Shown: positions 50,513-61,694, counted from the first letter of the stretch. The stretch is 64,000 nucleotides of DNA from Ramlibacter sp. WS9 (GCF_003797765.1 NZ_RKMB01000002.1:124001-188000), one strand, 5' to 3'. Numbers and translations are program-made. The notes: generated from the letters alone by a model not told the origin.

Positions 50513-52195
50513 ATGCACAGCCCATCCCATCGACGCCTGCGCGTCTGCCTGCTCAATCCAACCCACACCGCCATCGGTAGCCGCATTCCAGACGACCATC
50601 TGCCGCCGCTCGGCCTGCTCGCGGTCGGTGGGCCGCTTCTGGACGACGGCTTCATCGTGCGCCTGGTCGATGCGGACCGGCTCGGCCTGAGCGCGCAGCA
50701 AGCGGTGACCGCCGTGCTCGCGGAACCGGTCGACGTCGTGATGATGGGCCACTCCGGTTCGTCGTCCGCGAACCTCACCGTGCTGAATCTGGCTTTGCGA
50801 TTGAAGCGGCTTCGTCCGGGCCTTGTCATTGTCTGCGGCGGCGTCCACCCCACCTACCATTGGCGTGACGTGCTGGCGCAGTGCCCCGCGATCGACTTCA
50901 TCGTGCGCGGTGAAGGCGAGCGGACCACGCGCGATTTGCTCCGGCTGCTCGAAGCCGGTGAAGATTGGCGCCACCTGCCCGGAATCGCCTGGCGCGAGAC
51001 AGGCGGTCCAGTGGCGAGCACCAAGGCGCCGATGCTGGAGTGCCTGGACGACTGGCGGGTGGGCTGGGAACTCGTCTCCCATGCCGACTACTCGTACTGG
51101 GGTGGCCTGCGGGCGGTGGTGGTGCAGTTCTCGCGCGGCTGCCCGTACCTTTGCAACTACTGCGGCCAGCGTGGGTTCTGGACGCGCTGGCGGCATCGCG
51201 ACCCGGTTCGGTTTGCGAAGGAGCTGGCGCGCCTGTATCGGGAGCATGGCGTGCGGCTGATCAACTTCGCGGACGAACTGCCCACCGGTTCACGCAAGGC
51301 CTGGCGCGCCTTCCTTGAAGCGCTGATCGCAGAAGACGTCCCGCTCACGCTCGTCGGGTCCACACGCGCCGGCGACATCGTGCGCGACGCCGACATCCTG
51401 CACCTGTACAAACGCGCGGGCGTCATCCGCTTCCTGCTGGGCATCGAGAGTTATGACGAGTCGACGCTCGCGGCGATTCGCAAGGGCACGACCGCCAGCG
51501 AAGACCGAGAAGCGATTCAGCTGCTGCGCCGTCACGGAATTCTCTCCATGGCTACGTGTGTCCTCGGGTTCGACGAGAAAGGCGATGCCGATTTTTTCCG
51601 CACGCTGAAACACCTGCTGGACTACGACCCCGATCAGATCCAGACCTTGTACGCCACGCCGCATCGCTGGACACCCTTCTACGACACGGTGGCAAACCGG
51701 CGCGTGCTGGAACCTGATCTGCGCAAGTGGGACTACAAGCACCAGGTGCTTCAGACGCTGGGGGTGCCGGCCTGGCGGGTTTTCGCGTGGACCAAGTTCA
51801 TCGAGCTGGCCGTGCAACTGCGGCCGAAGGCGTTGCGGCGCACACTCTTCAACAGCGACCCGGATCAGGCGCACGCGATGCGATGGTACGCGGCGATGGG
51901 CCGGCGGGTGTGGTTCCATGAAGTGGCCGAGTTCATGTTCCGCCGCAGGCACTTCAAGTTGCCGCCGGTGCTGGAAGCTTTCGCCGGCAAGTCGTTGGCG
52001 AGTGAGGAATACGCCATGGTGCTGCCCCGCACGCGCCGGCCGGCGACTGCCATCATTCCGCTTCCAGTTCAGGAGTCAGAACGCCGAAGGCAGTGCCCCG
52101 GCCTGGCACCTGTCGGCACTCCCGAAGCCCACACCGCCGTGCCGTTGACGATGACGTGCTCGATGCCAAGCGCCGGCTCGGTGGGCGCAAGATAA
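50513..52195 (+). CDS. bchE: BchE-like B12-binding radical SAM Mg-protoporphyrin monomethyl ester cyclase
   Basis: A 560-residue protein. The N-terminal cobalamin-binding domain (about 1-140, VIVCGGVHPTY) is followed by a radical SAM core with SRGCPYLCNYCGQRGFW (C-x3-C-x2-C) and the BchE-type segment TRAGDIVRDADILHLYKRAG, FLLGIESYDESTLAAIRKG, and YATPHRWTPFYD. It matches the oxygen-independent cyclase making the E ring of bacteriochlorophyll. No other bch, crt or puf gene is in the window. The last 127 bp overlap the convergent deacylase gene, and the final 35 residues look like read-through composition. Substrate is uncertain without other pigment genes. Confidence 0.82.
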   Translation: MHSPSHRRLRVCLLNPTHTAIGSRIPDDHLPPLGLLAVGGPLLDDGFIVRLVDADRLGLSAQQAVTAVLAEPVDVVMMGHSGSSSANLTVLNLALRLKRLRPGLVIVCGGVHPTYHWRDVLAQCPAIDFIVRGEGERTTRDLLRLLEAGEDWRHLPGIAWRETGGPVASTKAPMLECLDDWRVGWELVSHADYSYWGGLRAVVVQFSRGCPYLCNYCGQRGFWTRWRHRDPVRFAKELARLYREHGVRLINFADELPTGSRKAWRAFLEALIAEDVPLTLVGSTRAGDIVRDADILHLYKRAGVIRFLLGIESYDESTLAAIRKGTTASEDREAIQLLRRHGILSMATCVLGFDEKGDADFFRTLKHLLDYDPDQIQTLYATPHRWTPFYDTVANRRVLEPDLRKWDYKHQVLQTLGVPAWRVFAWTKFIELAVQLRPKALRRTLFNSDPDQAHAMRWYAAMGRRVWFHEVAEFMFRRRHFKLPPVLEAFAGKSLASEEYAMVLPRTRRPATAIIPLPVQESERRRQCPGLAPVGTPEAHTAVPLTMTCSMPSAGSVGAR

Positions 52196-53523
52196 GTGGC
52201 GCGGTCGATCACGCTGCCCGCGTCGAACACGGTGATGTCCGCCGCGTGGCCCACCCTGAGTTCGCCGCGGCCCTGCAGGCCGAAAGCCATCGCGGTGGCG
52301 CCTGTCATCTTCCGCACCGCCACCTCCAGCGGGAACAAGCCCAGCTCACGGCTGTAATGTCCCAGGACGCGAGCGAAGGTGCCCCACAGGCGCGGGTGCG
52401 GGTAGCTGTCGGCGGAGATGCCGTCCGAGCCAATGATGGTTGCGGGATCGGCCAGCACGCGCCGCACATCGGCCTCGTCCATCATGAAGTACATGCCGGT
52501 GCCCGGCATCACCCGGCCCAGTGCCTCCTCGCGCGAGCAGTTCCAGCGCACCGCCAGTTCGGACAGGCGCGCGCCCGCGCAATCGGGCATGGTGCGCGAG
52601 CTGGTGATGATGATGTCGTCGCACTGCTGCAGCCGCTCCAGGCGCAGGAGTGAAGATGACGCCGTGTAGGGATAGCAGTCCTGGCAGATCTTCTGCGTCT
52701 GCGACAGCAGGCGCAGCTTGTCCAGTGTCTGCACCGTGCGGCCGAAGTTGGCGGCCCCCATGACCTTGTGGTGCGAAACCACCAGCGGCACGCCCAGCGC
52801 GGCGGCGATCGCGGCCGACTCGTCTATCGCTTCCATCACGCCATCGCCTTCATTGCGCATGTGGGTGGCATAGACACCGGCGTAGCGGGCCAGGTCGGCG
52901 CCGACGGCGACGATCTCCTCCTGTGTGGCTGCAGCGGCCGGGGGATAGAAAGTTCCGGTGGAGAGGCCCAGTGCACCAGCCTGCAGCGCGGCCTGCACGG
53001 CCTGGCGCATGGCGAGCGCTTCCTCCTGCGTCGCAGGCCGCCCAAGGTCGCGCACATGGCAAACGCGCAGGGAGGTGTGGCCCACCAGCGACGCCACGTT
53101 GACGCTGGCCGGATGAGCCTGCAACTGGTCCAGGTAGGCGGCGAAATTGTCGAACTGGTACTGCGGAGCGACATCGCGCAGCGGCAGCGGGGGAACAGTG
53201 CCTTTGCGAAACGGCGCCAGGCTGTTGCCGCAGTTGCCATTGATGACAGTGGTGACTCCTTGCGAGATCTTGGCCTGCATGCCCGGGTCTGCCAGCACCG
53301 CACGGTCGTCGTGGGCATGGCTGTCGATGAAACCGGGCGCGACCACCAGGCCCTGCACGTCCAGCACCTGGCGTGCCTCGCACCGCCCAGCTTCACCCAC
53401 GAAGGAGATCGCGCCGGCTGTCACACCCACATCCGCCAGGAAGCGCGGCGCTCCCGACCCGTCGATGACCGTGCCGCCGCGCAGCAACAGGTCCACGCGG
53501 GAAGGCAAGGCAAGCTCAGTCAA
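52069..53523 (-). CDS. N-acyl-D-amino-acid deacylase (D-aminoacylase) family amidohydrolase
   Basis: A 484-residue amidohydrolase-superfamily enzyme: VDLLLRGGTVIDGSGAPRFL start, metal-binding DSHAHDD, VINGNCGNSLAP with metal-bridging Cys, YATHMRNEGDG, VSHHKVMG and IGSDGISADSYPHPRLWGTF. It hydrolyses N-acyl-D-amino acids or related N-acyl compounds. Its start overlaps the stop of the TctC gene by 8 bp, so the binding protein probably delivers its substrate. Confidence 0.92.
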   Translation of the reverse strand: MTELALPSRVDLLLRGGTVIDGSGAPRFLADVGVTAGAISFVGEAGRCEARQVLDVQGLVVAPGFIDSHAHDDRAVLADPGMQAKISQGVTTVINGNCGNSLAPFRKGTVPPLPLRDVAPQYQFDNFAAYLDQLQAHPASVNVASLVGHTSLRVCHVRDLGRPATQEEALAMRQAVQAALQAGALGLSTGTFYPPAAAATQEEIVAVGADLARYAGVYATHMRNEGDGVMEAIDESAAIAAALGVPLVVSHHKVMGAANFGRTVQTLDKLRLLSQTQKICQDCYPYTASSSLLRLERLQQCDDIIITSSRTMPDCAGARLSELAVRWNCSREEALGRVMPGTGMYFMMDEADVRRVLADPATIIGSDGISADSYPHPRLWGTFARVLGHYSRELGLFPLEVAVRKMTGATAMAFGLQGRGELRVGHAADITVFDAGSVIDRATYLAPTEPALGIEHVIVNGTAVWASGVPTGARPGHCLRRSDS

Positions 53524-54490
53524 GCTTCACTCCGGCATTGCGGATCACAGCGCCCCATTTCTTGACCTCGCTGTCGATATGCGTCTTGAAAAACTCGGGC
53601 GTTCCTCCCAGCGCGACCTGCCCCAACTGCGCGAATTCGGCTTTGGTCGCAGGCGCCTGCAGCCAGTTGTTGATCTCGCGGTTCAGGCGCAGGATCACTT
53701 GCCGAGGCGTGCCGGCGGGCGCCACGATGCCGCCCCAGGCCACCACCTCGAAGCCTGCAACGCCCGCCTCTTCCATGGTCGGCACGTCGGGCAACAGCGC
53801 CGAGCGCCGTTTGCTGGTCACAGCGAGCGGGCGCACCTTGCCTGACTGGATGGCGCCCACCATGGACGGCAGGTTGTCGAACATGAAATCGATCTGCCCG
53901 CCGATCAGGTCGGTCTGCGCCTGCGGGGCGCCGCGGTAGGGAATGTGGTTGAAGCTGATGCCGGCCTTCTCCTTGAGGATTTCGCCGCTGAGGTGGCTGG
54001 TGGTGCCGTTGCCGCCCGAGCCCATGGCCAAGCGGCCCGGATGGCTCTTGGCATAGATGATCAGGTCGCGTACCGAGGCTGCCGGAAAGCCCTGGCGGAC
54101 CACCAGCACGTTGGGGACCTGCGAGAGGACGGCCACAGGCGCCAGGTCCTTGTCGGGGTTGTAGGGCATCTTGGCGATCAGGCTGCGGTTGATCGCCATG
54201 GTCACGATGTTGCCAAAGCCCAGCGTGTAGCCATCGGGCTTGGCGGTGGCCACCGCCTGCATGGCGATGGTGCCTGCCGCGCCGGGGCGGTTCTCGACGA
54301 TCACCGATTGCTTGAGCTTGTCCTGCAGATAGTTGGCCAGCTTGCGGCTGGTGAGGTCAGGCGTGCCACCGGCGGCCGAGGGCACGATCAGCTTGATGGA
54401 CTGGGCAGCGGGCCAGTCTGCCGCCAGGGCGGTGCTGGCCAGCGTGCTCGCTGCCAGCAGCAGCGCAAGGGGTGTTTGAAATTTCGGCAT
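53516..54490 (-). CDS. Bug/TctC-family periplasmic solute-binding protein
   Basis: A 324-residue protein with a signal peptide (FQTPLALLLAASTLASTALA) and the family pattern IKLIVPSAAGGTPDLTSRKL, GSGGNGTTSHLSG and NHIPYRGAPQA. ATG 54490 is chosen at the signal peptide. It is coupled to the D-aminoacylase gene and divergent from a LysR gene. Confidence 0.92.
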   Translation of the reverse strand: MPKFQTPLALLLAASTLASTALAADWPAAQSIKLIVPSAAGGTPDLTSRKLANYLQDKLKQSVIVENRPGAAGTIAMQAVATAKPDGYTLGFGNIVTMAINRSLIAKMPYNPDKDLAPVAVLSQVPNVLVVRQGFPAASVRDLIIYAKSHPGRLAMGSGGNGTTSHLSGEILKEKAGISFNHIPYRGAPQAQTDLIGGQIDFMFDNLPSMVGAIQSGKVRPLAVTSKRRSALLPDVPTMEEAGVAGFEVVAWGGIVAPAGTPRQVILRLNREINNWLQAPATKAEFAQLGQVALGGTPEFFKTHIDSEVKKWGAVIRNAGVKLD

Positions 54491-54646
54491 CTGCAACTCC
54501 AACGTTCTGTTCGTGATGGGCAGCCCCTGCGGGCGCCCTGAATGTCAGGCATGCGCGCCGGCCTGTCCAACGGAATAAACGCATACCCTCCTGCATTTAT
54601 TTCATGCCCCGCGCACCATGTTTTTCATTGCGGGCGCCCGGATGCC

Positions 54647-55572
54647 ATGCCAATATCGGCCGCACCCGCCATGAAATCTCCAACGCAGCGGCACCTGCCC
54701 TCCATCGTCAACCTCAATACCTTCGAGGTGATTGCGCGGCGCCTGAGCATCACTGCCGCGGCCGATGAACTGAGCCTGACGCAAAGCGCGGTGAGCCGCC
54801 AGCTGTCGGACCTGGAGGGCTTTGTCGGCGTTGCACTTTGCCGGCGCACACCCAGCGGGTTGGAGCTGACGGCCGACGGCGCCGGCTACCTGCGGCGGGT
54901 GCGCACCCTGCTGGACGAGCTGGAGTCAGCAACCATCGCTGCCTCGATGGGCTCCATGCCGGGCAAGGTGCTGCGCCTGTCGGTGCCCCCCACGTTCGGC
55001 ACGCTGTGGGCCATGCCGCGGCTGTGCGCATTTGCCGCTGCGCACCGGCAGATCCAGCTGGATGTGACCACACATACCGGGCCGATCAACATGCGTGATT
55101 CGGGGCTGGATGCGGCGATCATCTACTGCGAGGGACCGGAGCCCGGCTGCGTGGCGGACCTGCTGCACCCCTTGCACTCCTTTCCTCTTGCGGCGCCCAC
55201 GCTGAGCCGGCTTGCAGCGCCGCTGACAGGCGTCCAGATGGCCGCGCTGCCCTTATTGCACCAGGGGACAGTCCCCAATTCGTGGCCCGCCTACCTGCGC
55301 CAGTTGGGCACGCCGGTGGAAGTGCCGATGCCGGGGGCGCACTACGGATTGCTGTCGCTGACATTGACCGCAGCCGAGGCCGGCCTGGGCGTTGCGCTGC
55401 TGCCAGACTATGTGAGCGAGGCAGCGCTGCGGGCCGGGCGCCTGGTGAAGCTGAACGAAAAACCCTTCATCTCGCCGCGCAGCTACTTTCTGGTGACGAC
55501 CAACGAGCGCGCGAAAGCACCGGTGATCCAGTCGCTGCGCCAGTGGCTGACGGGGCAGCCACCGGCCAACCC

Positions 55573-55576
<4 letters not shown>
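54647..55576 (+). CDS. LysR family regulator (GcvA-like)
   Basis: A 309-residue LTTR: LNTFEVIARRLSITAAADEL with HTH helix LTQSAVSRQLSDLEGFVGVA, and an effector domain ending in NERAKAPVIQSLRQWL, as in GcvA-like regulators. Start may be 54647 or 54671. Divergent from the TctC/D-aminoacylase operon, which is its likely target. Its stop overlaps the end of the convergent ABC gene by 4 bp. Confidence 0.9.
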
Positions 55577-57465
<1,889 letters not shown>

Positions 57466-57561
57466 CGCAGACGGGGCGAATTTGCGTGCAGGCCTCGTGT
57501 GGACAACGCGGAAAGCAGCCGCTACGCTTGGCCATCCCGCATTTCATTTGGACGAGCCGCC

Positions 57562-58242
57562 ATGGCGTTGAGCCTCTACTACCACCCACTTTCTTCGTGT
57601 TGCTGGAAGGTTCTCATTGCACTTTACGAGCTGGGCGCTGCGTTCGAGCCCCGTCTTCTCAACCTGGGCGACCCGGAGGAGCGAAAGAACTTCCTGGCGC
57701 TGTGGCCCACCGGCAAGATGCCCCTGCTGCTCGATGGAAGCCATGTGGTACCGGAGACGAGCATCATCATCGAACATCTGTCTCACCACCATCGCGGTGG
57801 TGCCTCTCCGCTGGTTCCGGCTGACCCGGAAGCGAGCCTTGAGGTGCGGCTGATGGACCGGCTGCTGGACCTGTACGTGATGACGCCCATGCAGGCCATC
57901 GTGGCCGACCGGTTGCGCGACGAGGCGGATCGCGACCCGATCGGCGTGTCGAATGCGCGCGGCACACTGGCGATGGCCTATGGCTTGCTAGAACAGAAGC
58001 TGGAAGGCCGCGCCTGGATGGCCGGTGACTCGTTCAGCCTGGCGGACTGCGCGGCGGCGCCGTCACTGTTCTACGCGACCACGCTGGTTCCCTTGCAGGC
58101 GGAGCACCGCCGGCTCGGCGGCTACCTTGAACGCGTGCTGCAGCGGCCTTCAGTGGCTCGCGTGCTCGAGGAGGCGCAGCCCTTCTTCCAGTACTACCCC
58201 TACCGCGAAGCGCTGCCCGCGCGGTACCAGCCAGCGACTTGA
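57562..58242 (+). CDS. Glutathione S-transferase family protein
   Basis: A 226-residue GST: thioredoxin-like N-domain (LYYHPLSSCCWKVLIAL, TGKMPLLLDGSHVVPETSII) with Ser in HPLSS at the glutathione site, and a helical C-domain (WMAGDSFSLADCAAAPSLFY). It conjugates or reduces electrophiles with glutathione. ATG 57562 begins the fold; the upstream open frame is antisense to the ABC gene. Confidence 0.93.
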   Translation: MALSLYYHPLSSCCWKVLIALYELGAAFEPRLLNLGDPEERKNFLALWPTGKMPLLLDGSHVVPETSIIIEHLSHHHRGGASPLVPADPEASLEVRLMDRLLDLYVMTPMQAIVADRLRDEADRDPIGVSNARGTLAMAYGLLEQKLEGRAWMAGDSFSLADCAAAPSLFYATTLVPLQAEHRRLGGYLERVLQRPSVARVLEEAQPFFQYYPYREALPARYQPAT

Positions 58243-58261
58243 CGCGCCTGCGCGATCTGTC

Positions 58262-58282
58262 ATGCCGGACTCGATCCGGCAT
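58262..58282 (+). terminator. Hairpin after the GST gene (REP-like)
   Basis: ATGCCGGA and TCCGGCAT, perfect 8-bp arms around CTCGA, 20 bp after the GST stop. It matches a hairpin motif common after genes in Burkholderiales and may act as a terminator. Confidence 0.55.
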
Positions 58283-58319
58283 CCATGCATCGCTGGACGA
58301 AATGTTGGGTTGGCGTGAG

Positions 58320-58765
58320 ATGGATTGCGGGCTCGACCCGTAATTCATGGCTTTCGATCTTCCTCGCGTCGCGGCAGGCGGTACCCGGCAGGGCCTCACA
58401 CTGTGGCGGTCGGCACTGTCGCGCCGACTTCGCTGCGATTTCCGGCCTGAGGTCGGCACCGCAAAACTCACTCCGCGCCCAGAGGCCGCTCCGTTCAAAC
58501 ACTTGCGGTGAGCATGACAACGAGGCGCGCTAAAGCGCGCTCCGACCTCAGGCCGAAAATCGCAGCCGCCACAGAGATCGGCCCTGCCGGGTACCGCCTG
58601 CCGCTCAACGAACTCGGTCGGCATTCGACGGTTGCTCCGGGGCTATAGTGTTGCCATCGATGTGGTGGAGCTCACCAACATATGAGGTCGGCTAACTTGG
58701 CGGATTCGACGACTGCGCGCGGAACGATGCGAAGCCGCAAGCGGGCGCTGGCCGGGCTCTGCGCA
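58320..58765 (+). repeat. Large structured repeat, copy A (inverted partner at 59697)
   Basis: About 446 bp similar to 59697-60137 in opposite orientation. It holds a nested dyad: a 23-bp perfect inverted repeat (58371-58393 with 58582-58604, beginning GCGGCAGGCGGTACCCGG), then an 18-bp inner stem (58439-58456 with 58542-58559), CACCGCAA with TTGCGGTG, and GCGCGCT-AA-AGCGCGC. No gene is seen in it. Confidence 0.8.
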
Positions 58766-58822
58766 GTTCTATCGGGCAGCGTCCGGGTTGAGCGCAATGT
58801 TGGCACACATTTACAGCGCGCT

Positions 58823-59578
58823 CTACTTGCGAGGCTTGATCTTGATGACACGATACGCCTCGACGCCATCTTGACCCTGCCTACCCATTAAGTAAGTTGC
58901 ATCCGGGTATTCCCATTCAACAAGCAAGCCGTTCCGGTCGCTTCCAACTTGCCGTGTCGACATCGCTCTTCCGCGAAATCCGAGGACGGTGTCTGCAAGA
59001 GTTCCAACGACTACCGGGGAAGATCCATTGGCGTTGACGGAAGTGCTTTGAGATAGGGCAGGAGAGGCGACAGCGAGCGCTATCCAGCCAATCCACAGTG
59101 TTTCTCCGGTGGTTCCACAGCGGATAGAAATTGGTCCAAGCGACTTCCTTGGTGCTTGGTTGGAACCGCCGGAATAGTGCTTCGATTGCTGGGACTTTGC
59201 ATACTCAACAATGGCTTTGGCTTGACCAGGGACGCCCCAAAAATCCGCTAGGTCTTTGAGTTGTTCGATTTTCTTGGGCGACATTTTGGCGGGCCGCAGT
59301 GTTGATTGCCCATTCCAATGAATCCCCACCTCGACGACATCCTGACCTTTTGTTGTGAGTTCAACGCCGATGGATGAATCGGCGTTCTCTGTGTCTTTGA
59401 AGGAATACGAGTTGTTCCTTCCCCCAGTCCGGAGGTCATATGCAGGGTCTTTGCTTATCAGAATTTCCTTCTTATAAAAGTTACTCGATTCGAAGTCGGC
59501 GATTGTTCTACTTTGAGCGACTGATGGCGTCGCAAGTGCAATGGAAGCGAAAAGGATTAGGCATAGATGTTGACGCAT
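58823..59578 (-). CDS. Secreted protein with a second internal signal-like segment
   Basis: A 251-residue protein of unknown function. It starts with a signal peptide (MRQHLCLILFASIALATPSV, then AQ), preceded by GGAGGAA. Around residues 155-175 is a second segment LWIGWIALAVASPALSQSTS, which is a complete signal-peptide-like sequence with a cleavage motif. The C-terminal 80 residues (WEYPDATYLMGRQGQDG, VEAYRVIKIKPRK) resemble a separate small secreted protein. It may be a fusion of two former neighbours. It lies between two large inverted repeats. Confidence 0.6.
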   Translation of the reverse strand: MRQHLCLILFASIALATPSVAQSRTIADFESSNFYKKEILISKDPAYDLRTGGRNNSYSFKDTENADSSIGVELTTKGQDVVEVGIHWNGQSTLRPAKMSPKKIEQLKDLADFWGVPGQAKAIVEYAKSQQSKHYSGGSNQAPRKSLGPISIRCGTTGETLWIGWIALAVASPALSQSTSVNANGSSPVVVGTLADTVLGFRGRAMSTRQVGSDRNGLLVEWEYPDATYLMGRQGQDGVEAYRVIKIKPRK

Positions 59579-59696
59579 GATGAGTTCCTCCCTGTTGCGT
59601 GGCCTCACGCAATGTAATCAGTCGCCTGCCCTGGCCATTCCAGGATAGGCCATCGTCTAACCCAGCGGGCGAGGACGCATCAAGGTTCCAGACTTG

Positions 59697-60137
59697 GCCG
59701 CAAGGCCCAGCCGGCCCGCGCTTGCGACTTCGCATCATTCCGCACGCGGTCGTTGAGCCTGCAAGGTTAGCCGACCCCATATTGGGGCACTCCACCACAT
59801 CGACAACACCACTATAGCTTCAGATAGCCGTTGAACGCCAATCGAGTTCGTTGAGCGGCAGGCGGTACCCGGCGGGGCCGATCTCTGTGGCGGCTGGGAT
59901 TCTTGGCCCGGGGCCGGGCGCGCCATGGGCGCGCTTCGTTTCATATTCGCCGGACCTGTTTGAGCAGAACGGCCTTAGGCGCTCTGCGAGTTGTACGGCG
60001 CCGGTCCCGGGCCAAGAATCTCAGCGAAGTCGGCGCGAAGCGACGACCGCCACAGTGTGAGGACCTGCCGGGTACCGCCTGCCGCGACCGCGAGGAAGAT
60101 CGAAAGTCATGGATTGCGGGTCAAGCCCGCAATGACC
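59697..60137 (-). repeat. Large structured repeat, copy B (inverted relative to 58320)
   Basis: About 441 bp. Outer dyad: 19-bp perfect arms at 59855-59873 and 60067-60085. Inner stem: 59898-59917 with 60001-60020, whose sequence (GGCCCGGG core) differs from copy A yet still pairs. GCGCGCC-AT-GG.CGCGC replaces GCGCGCT-AA-AGCGCGC. The end toward 60137 holds ATTGCGGG-TCAAG-CCCGCAAT. Confidence 0.8.
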
Positions 60138-60145
60138 ATGCGAAG

Positions 60146-60667
60146 TCAATCGTCCAGCTCCCGCGCGGTCAGCCACAACCGCAGGTCGAACTCGAGCTGG
60201 TGGTAGTCGGGCTCCATGTGCAGGCACAGCGAGTAGAACGCCTTGTCGTGCTCGCGTTCCTTCAGGTGCGCGAGCTCGTGCACGACGATCATGCGCAGGA
60301 AGTCCGCCGGCGCTTCCCTGAACAGCGTGGCGATGCGGATCTCGCGCTTGGCCTTCAGCTTGCCGCCCTGCACGCGCGACACAGCGCTGTGCGTGCCCAG
60401 CACACTCCTGAGGATGTGCAGCTTCGGGTCATACGCCACCTTGGAGAGTGGCGGCGCGCTCCTCATGTGGCTGGCCTTGATTTCGTTCACGTAGTCGTAG
60501 AGCGCGCGCTCGGTCCGCACGTCGTGCGGCTCGGGATGGCGCTTTGCCAGGGTCTCGACGAGGCGGCCGCTGTGGATCAGTTGGCGCACCTGGCCCAGCA
60601 ATTCCGGCGGATAGCCGTGGAGGTAGGGAAGCGGCGGCTCTGCGGCCGCCAGGAGAGGCGATGACAT
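60146..60667 (-). CDS. YgjP/M48-like zinc metalloprotease domain protein
   Basis: A 173-residue protein with the HExxH-type motif VVHELAHLKEREHDKAFY, then HMEPDYHQLEFDLRLW, as in YgjP-like (DUF45) putative metal-dependent hydrolases. Often linked with type I restriction genes elsewhere, but here it stands alone. No signal peptide, so cytoplasmic. Confidence 0.85.
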   Translation of the reverse strand: MSSPLLAAAEPPLPYLHGYPPELLGQVRQLIHSGRLVETLAKRHPEPHDVRTERALYDYVNEIKASHMRSAPPLSKVAYDPKLHILRSVLGTHSAVSRVQGGKLKAKREIRIATLFREAPADFLRMIVVHELAHLKEREHDKAFYSLCLHMEPDYHQLEFDLRLWLTARELDD

Positions 60668-60779
60668 CGGCCGAATCTTCCCACATCGTAAATTTCTGAG
60701 TTGGACGCAGCTTGAGTCTGCTTTTTTCTTCAGGCTTGTGGCCCTATCCTGCTGGAGTCACTATCGAAGGAGACCCTTG

Positions 60780-61691
60780 ATGAAGAAAGCACTGGCACTT
60801 TTTACCGTCGTACTCGCATTGGGTATGACTGCAGCCGCGGACGCCGAGGCCAAGCGGCTGGGCGGCGCGCGCAACAGCGGCATGCAGCGGCAGCAAACCA
60901 CGCAGCCGGCCAACACGCCGCCTGCCAACACCGCCAACCCGGCGGGCACTTCAGCGGCCGCACCCACGGCAGGCGCCGCCGCAGCAGCAGCACCCGCTGC
61001 CGCGGCCAAGCGCAGCTGGATGGGGCCGTTGGCCGGGCTGGCCGCCGGCATAGGTCTGATGGCGCTCGCGTCCCACCTCGGCTTTGGTGAAGGGTTGGCC
61101 AACATCATGATGATCGCCTTGGTTGTCATGGCCGGCCTGGCACTCGTCGGCTTCATCATGCGCAAGCGCGCCGCGGGCGCTGGGCCGTCCTTGGCGGGCG
61201 CGGGCGGTAGCGCAGGCGGCACGTCGCCCAACGGCGGACGCAGCCTTCTCGGCTCCGGTATCGGCTCGGCACTCGGCGCCTCGGCGGCGCAACCCGCAGC
61301 CGCGGGCGCGATCCCGGCCGACTTCGACGTCGCCTCGTTCGTTCGCAATGCCAAGTCGCAATTCGTGGCGTTGCAAACGGCGCACGACGCGGGCGACCTG
61401 GACCAGCTGCGCAGTTACCTCACGCCCGAGATGTACGAGGCGGCGCGTGAAGACTTGCAGAGCCGCGGCGACGCAACGCAGCGCACGGAGGTGTTCGGCC
61501 TCGAAGCGCAGGTGGTCGAAGTGGTCGAGGAAGCCGATCGCTACATCGTGAGCGTTCGCTTCACCGGTAGCACGCGAGACCAGGCCGGCGCCGTTCCGGA
61601 AGACCTGGACGAGCTGTGGCACCTGACGAAGCCGCGCACCGGCTACGGTGGCTGGATGGTCGCGGGCATTCAACAGGTCCGCAACGACTGA
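60780..61691 (+). CDS. Tim44-like domain membrane protein
   Basis: A 303-residue protein. A signal peptide (MKKALALFTVVLALGMTAAA) is followed by a Pro/Ala-rich low-complexity linker, two hydrophobic segments (WMGPLAGLAAGIGLMALAS; NIMMIALVVMAGLALVGFIM), a Gly-rich linker and a C-terminal Tim44-like domain (FVALQTAHDAGDLDQLRSYL, YIVSVRFTGSTRD, ELWHLTKPR). Function in bacteria is unclear; membrane-associated. GAAGGAGA precedes ATG 60780. Confidence 0.9.
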   Translation: MKKALALFTVVLALGMTAAADAEAKRLGGARNSGMQRQQTTQPANTPPANTANPAGTSAAAPTAGAAAAAAPAAAAKRSWMGPLAGLAAGIGLMALASHLGFGEGLANIMMIALVVMAGLALVGFIMRKRAAGAGPSLAGAGGSAGGTSPNGGRSLLGSGIGSALGASAAQPAAAGAIPADFDVASFVRNAKSQFVALQTAHDAGDLDQLRSYLTPEMYEAAREDLQSRGDATQRTEVFGLEAQVVEVVEEADRYIVSVRFTGSTRDQAGAVPEDLDELWHLTKPRTGYGGWMVAGIQQVRND

Positions 61692-61694
61692 CCT

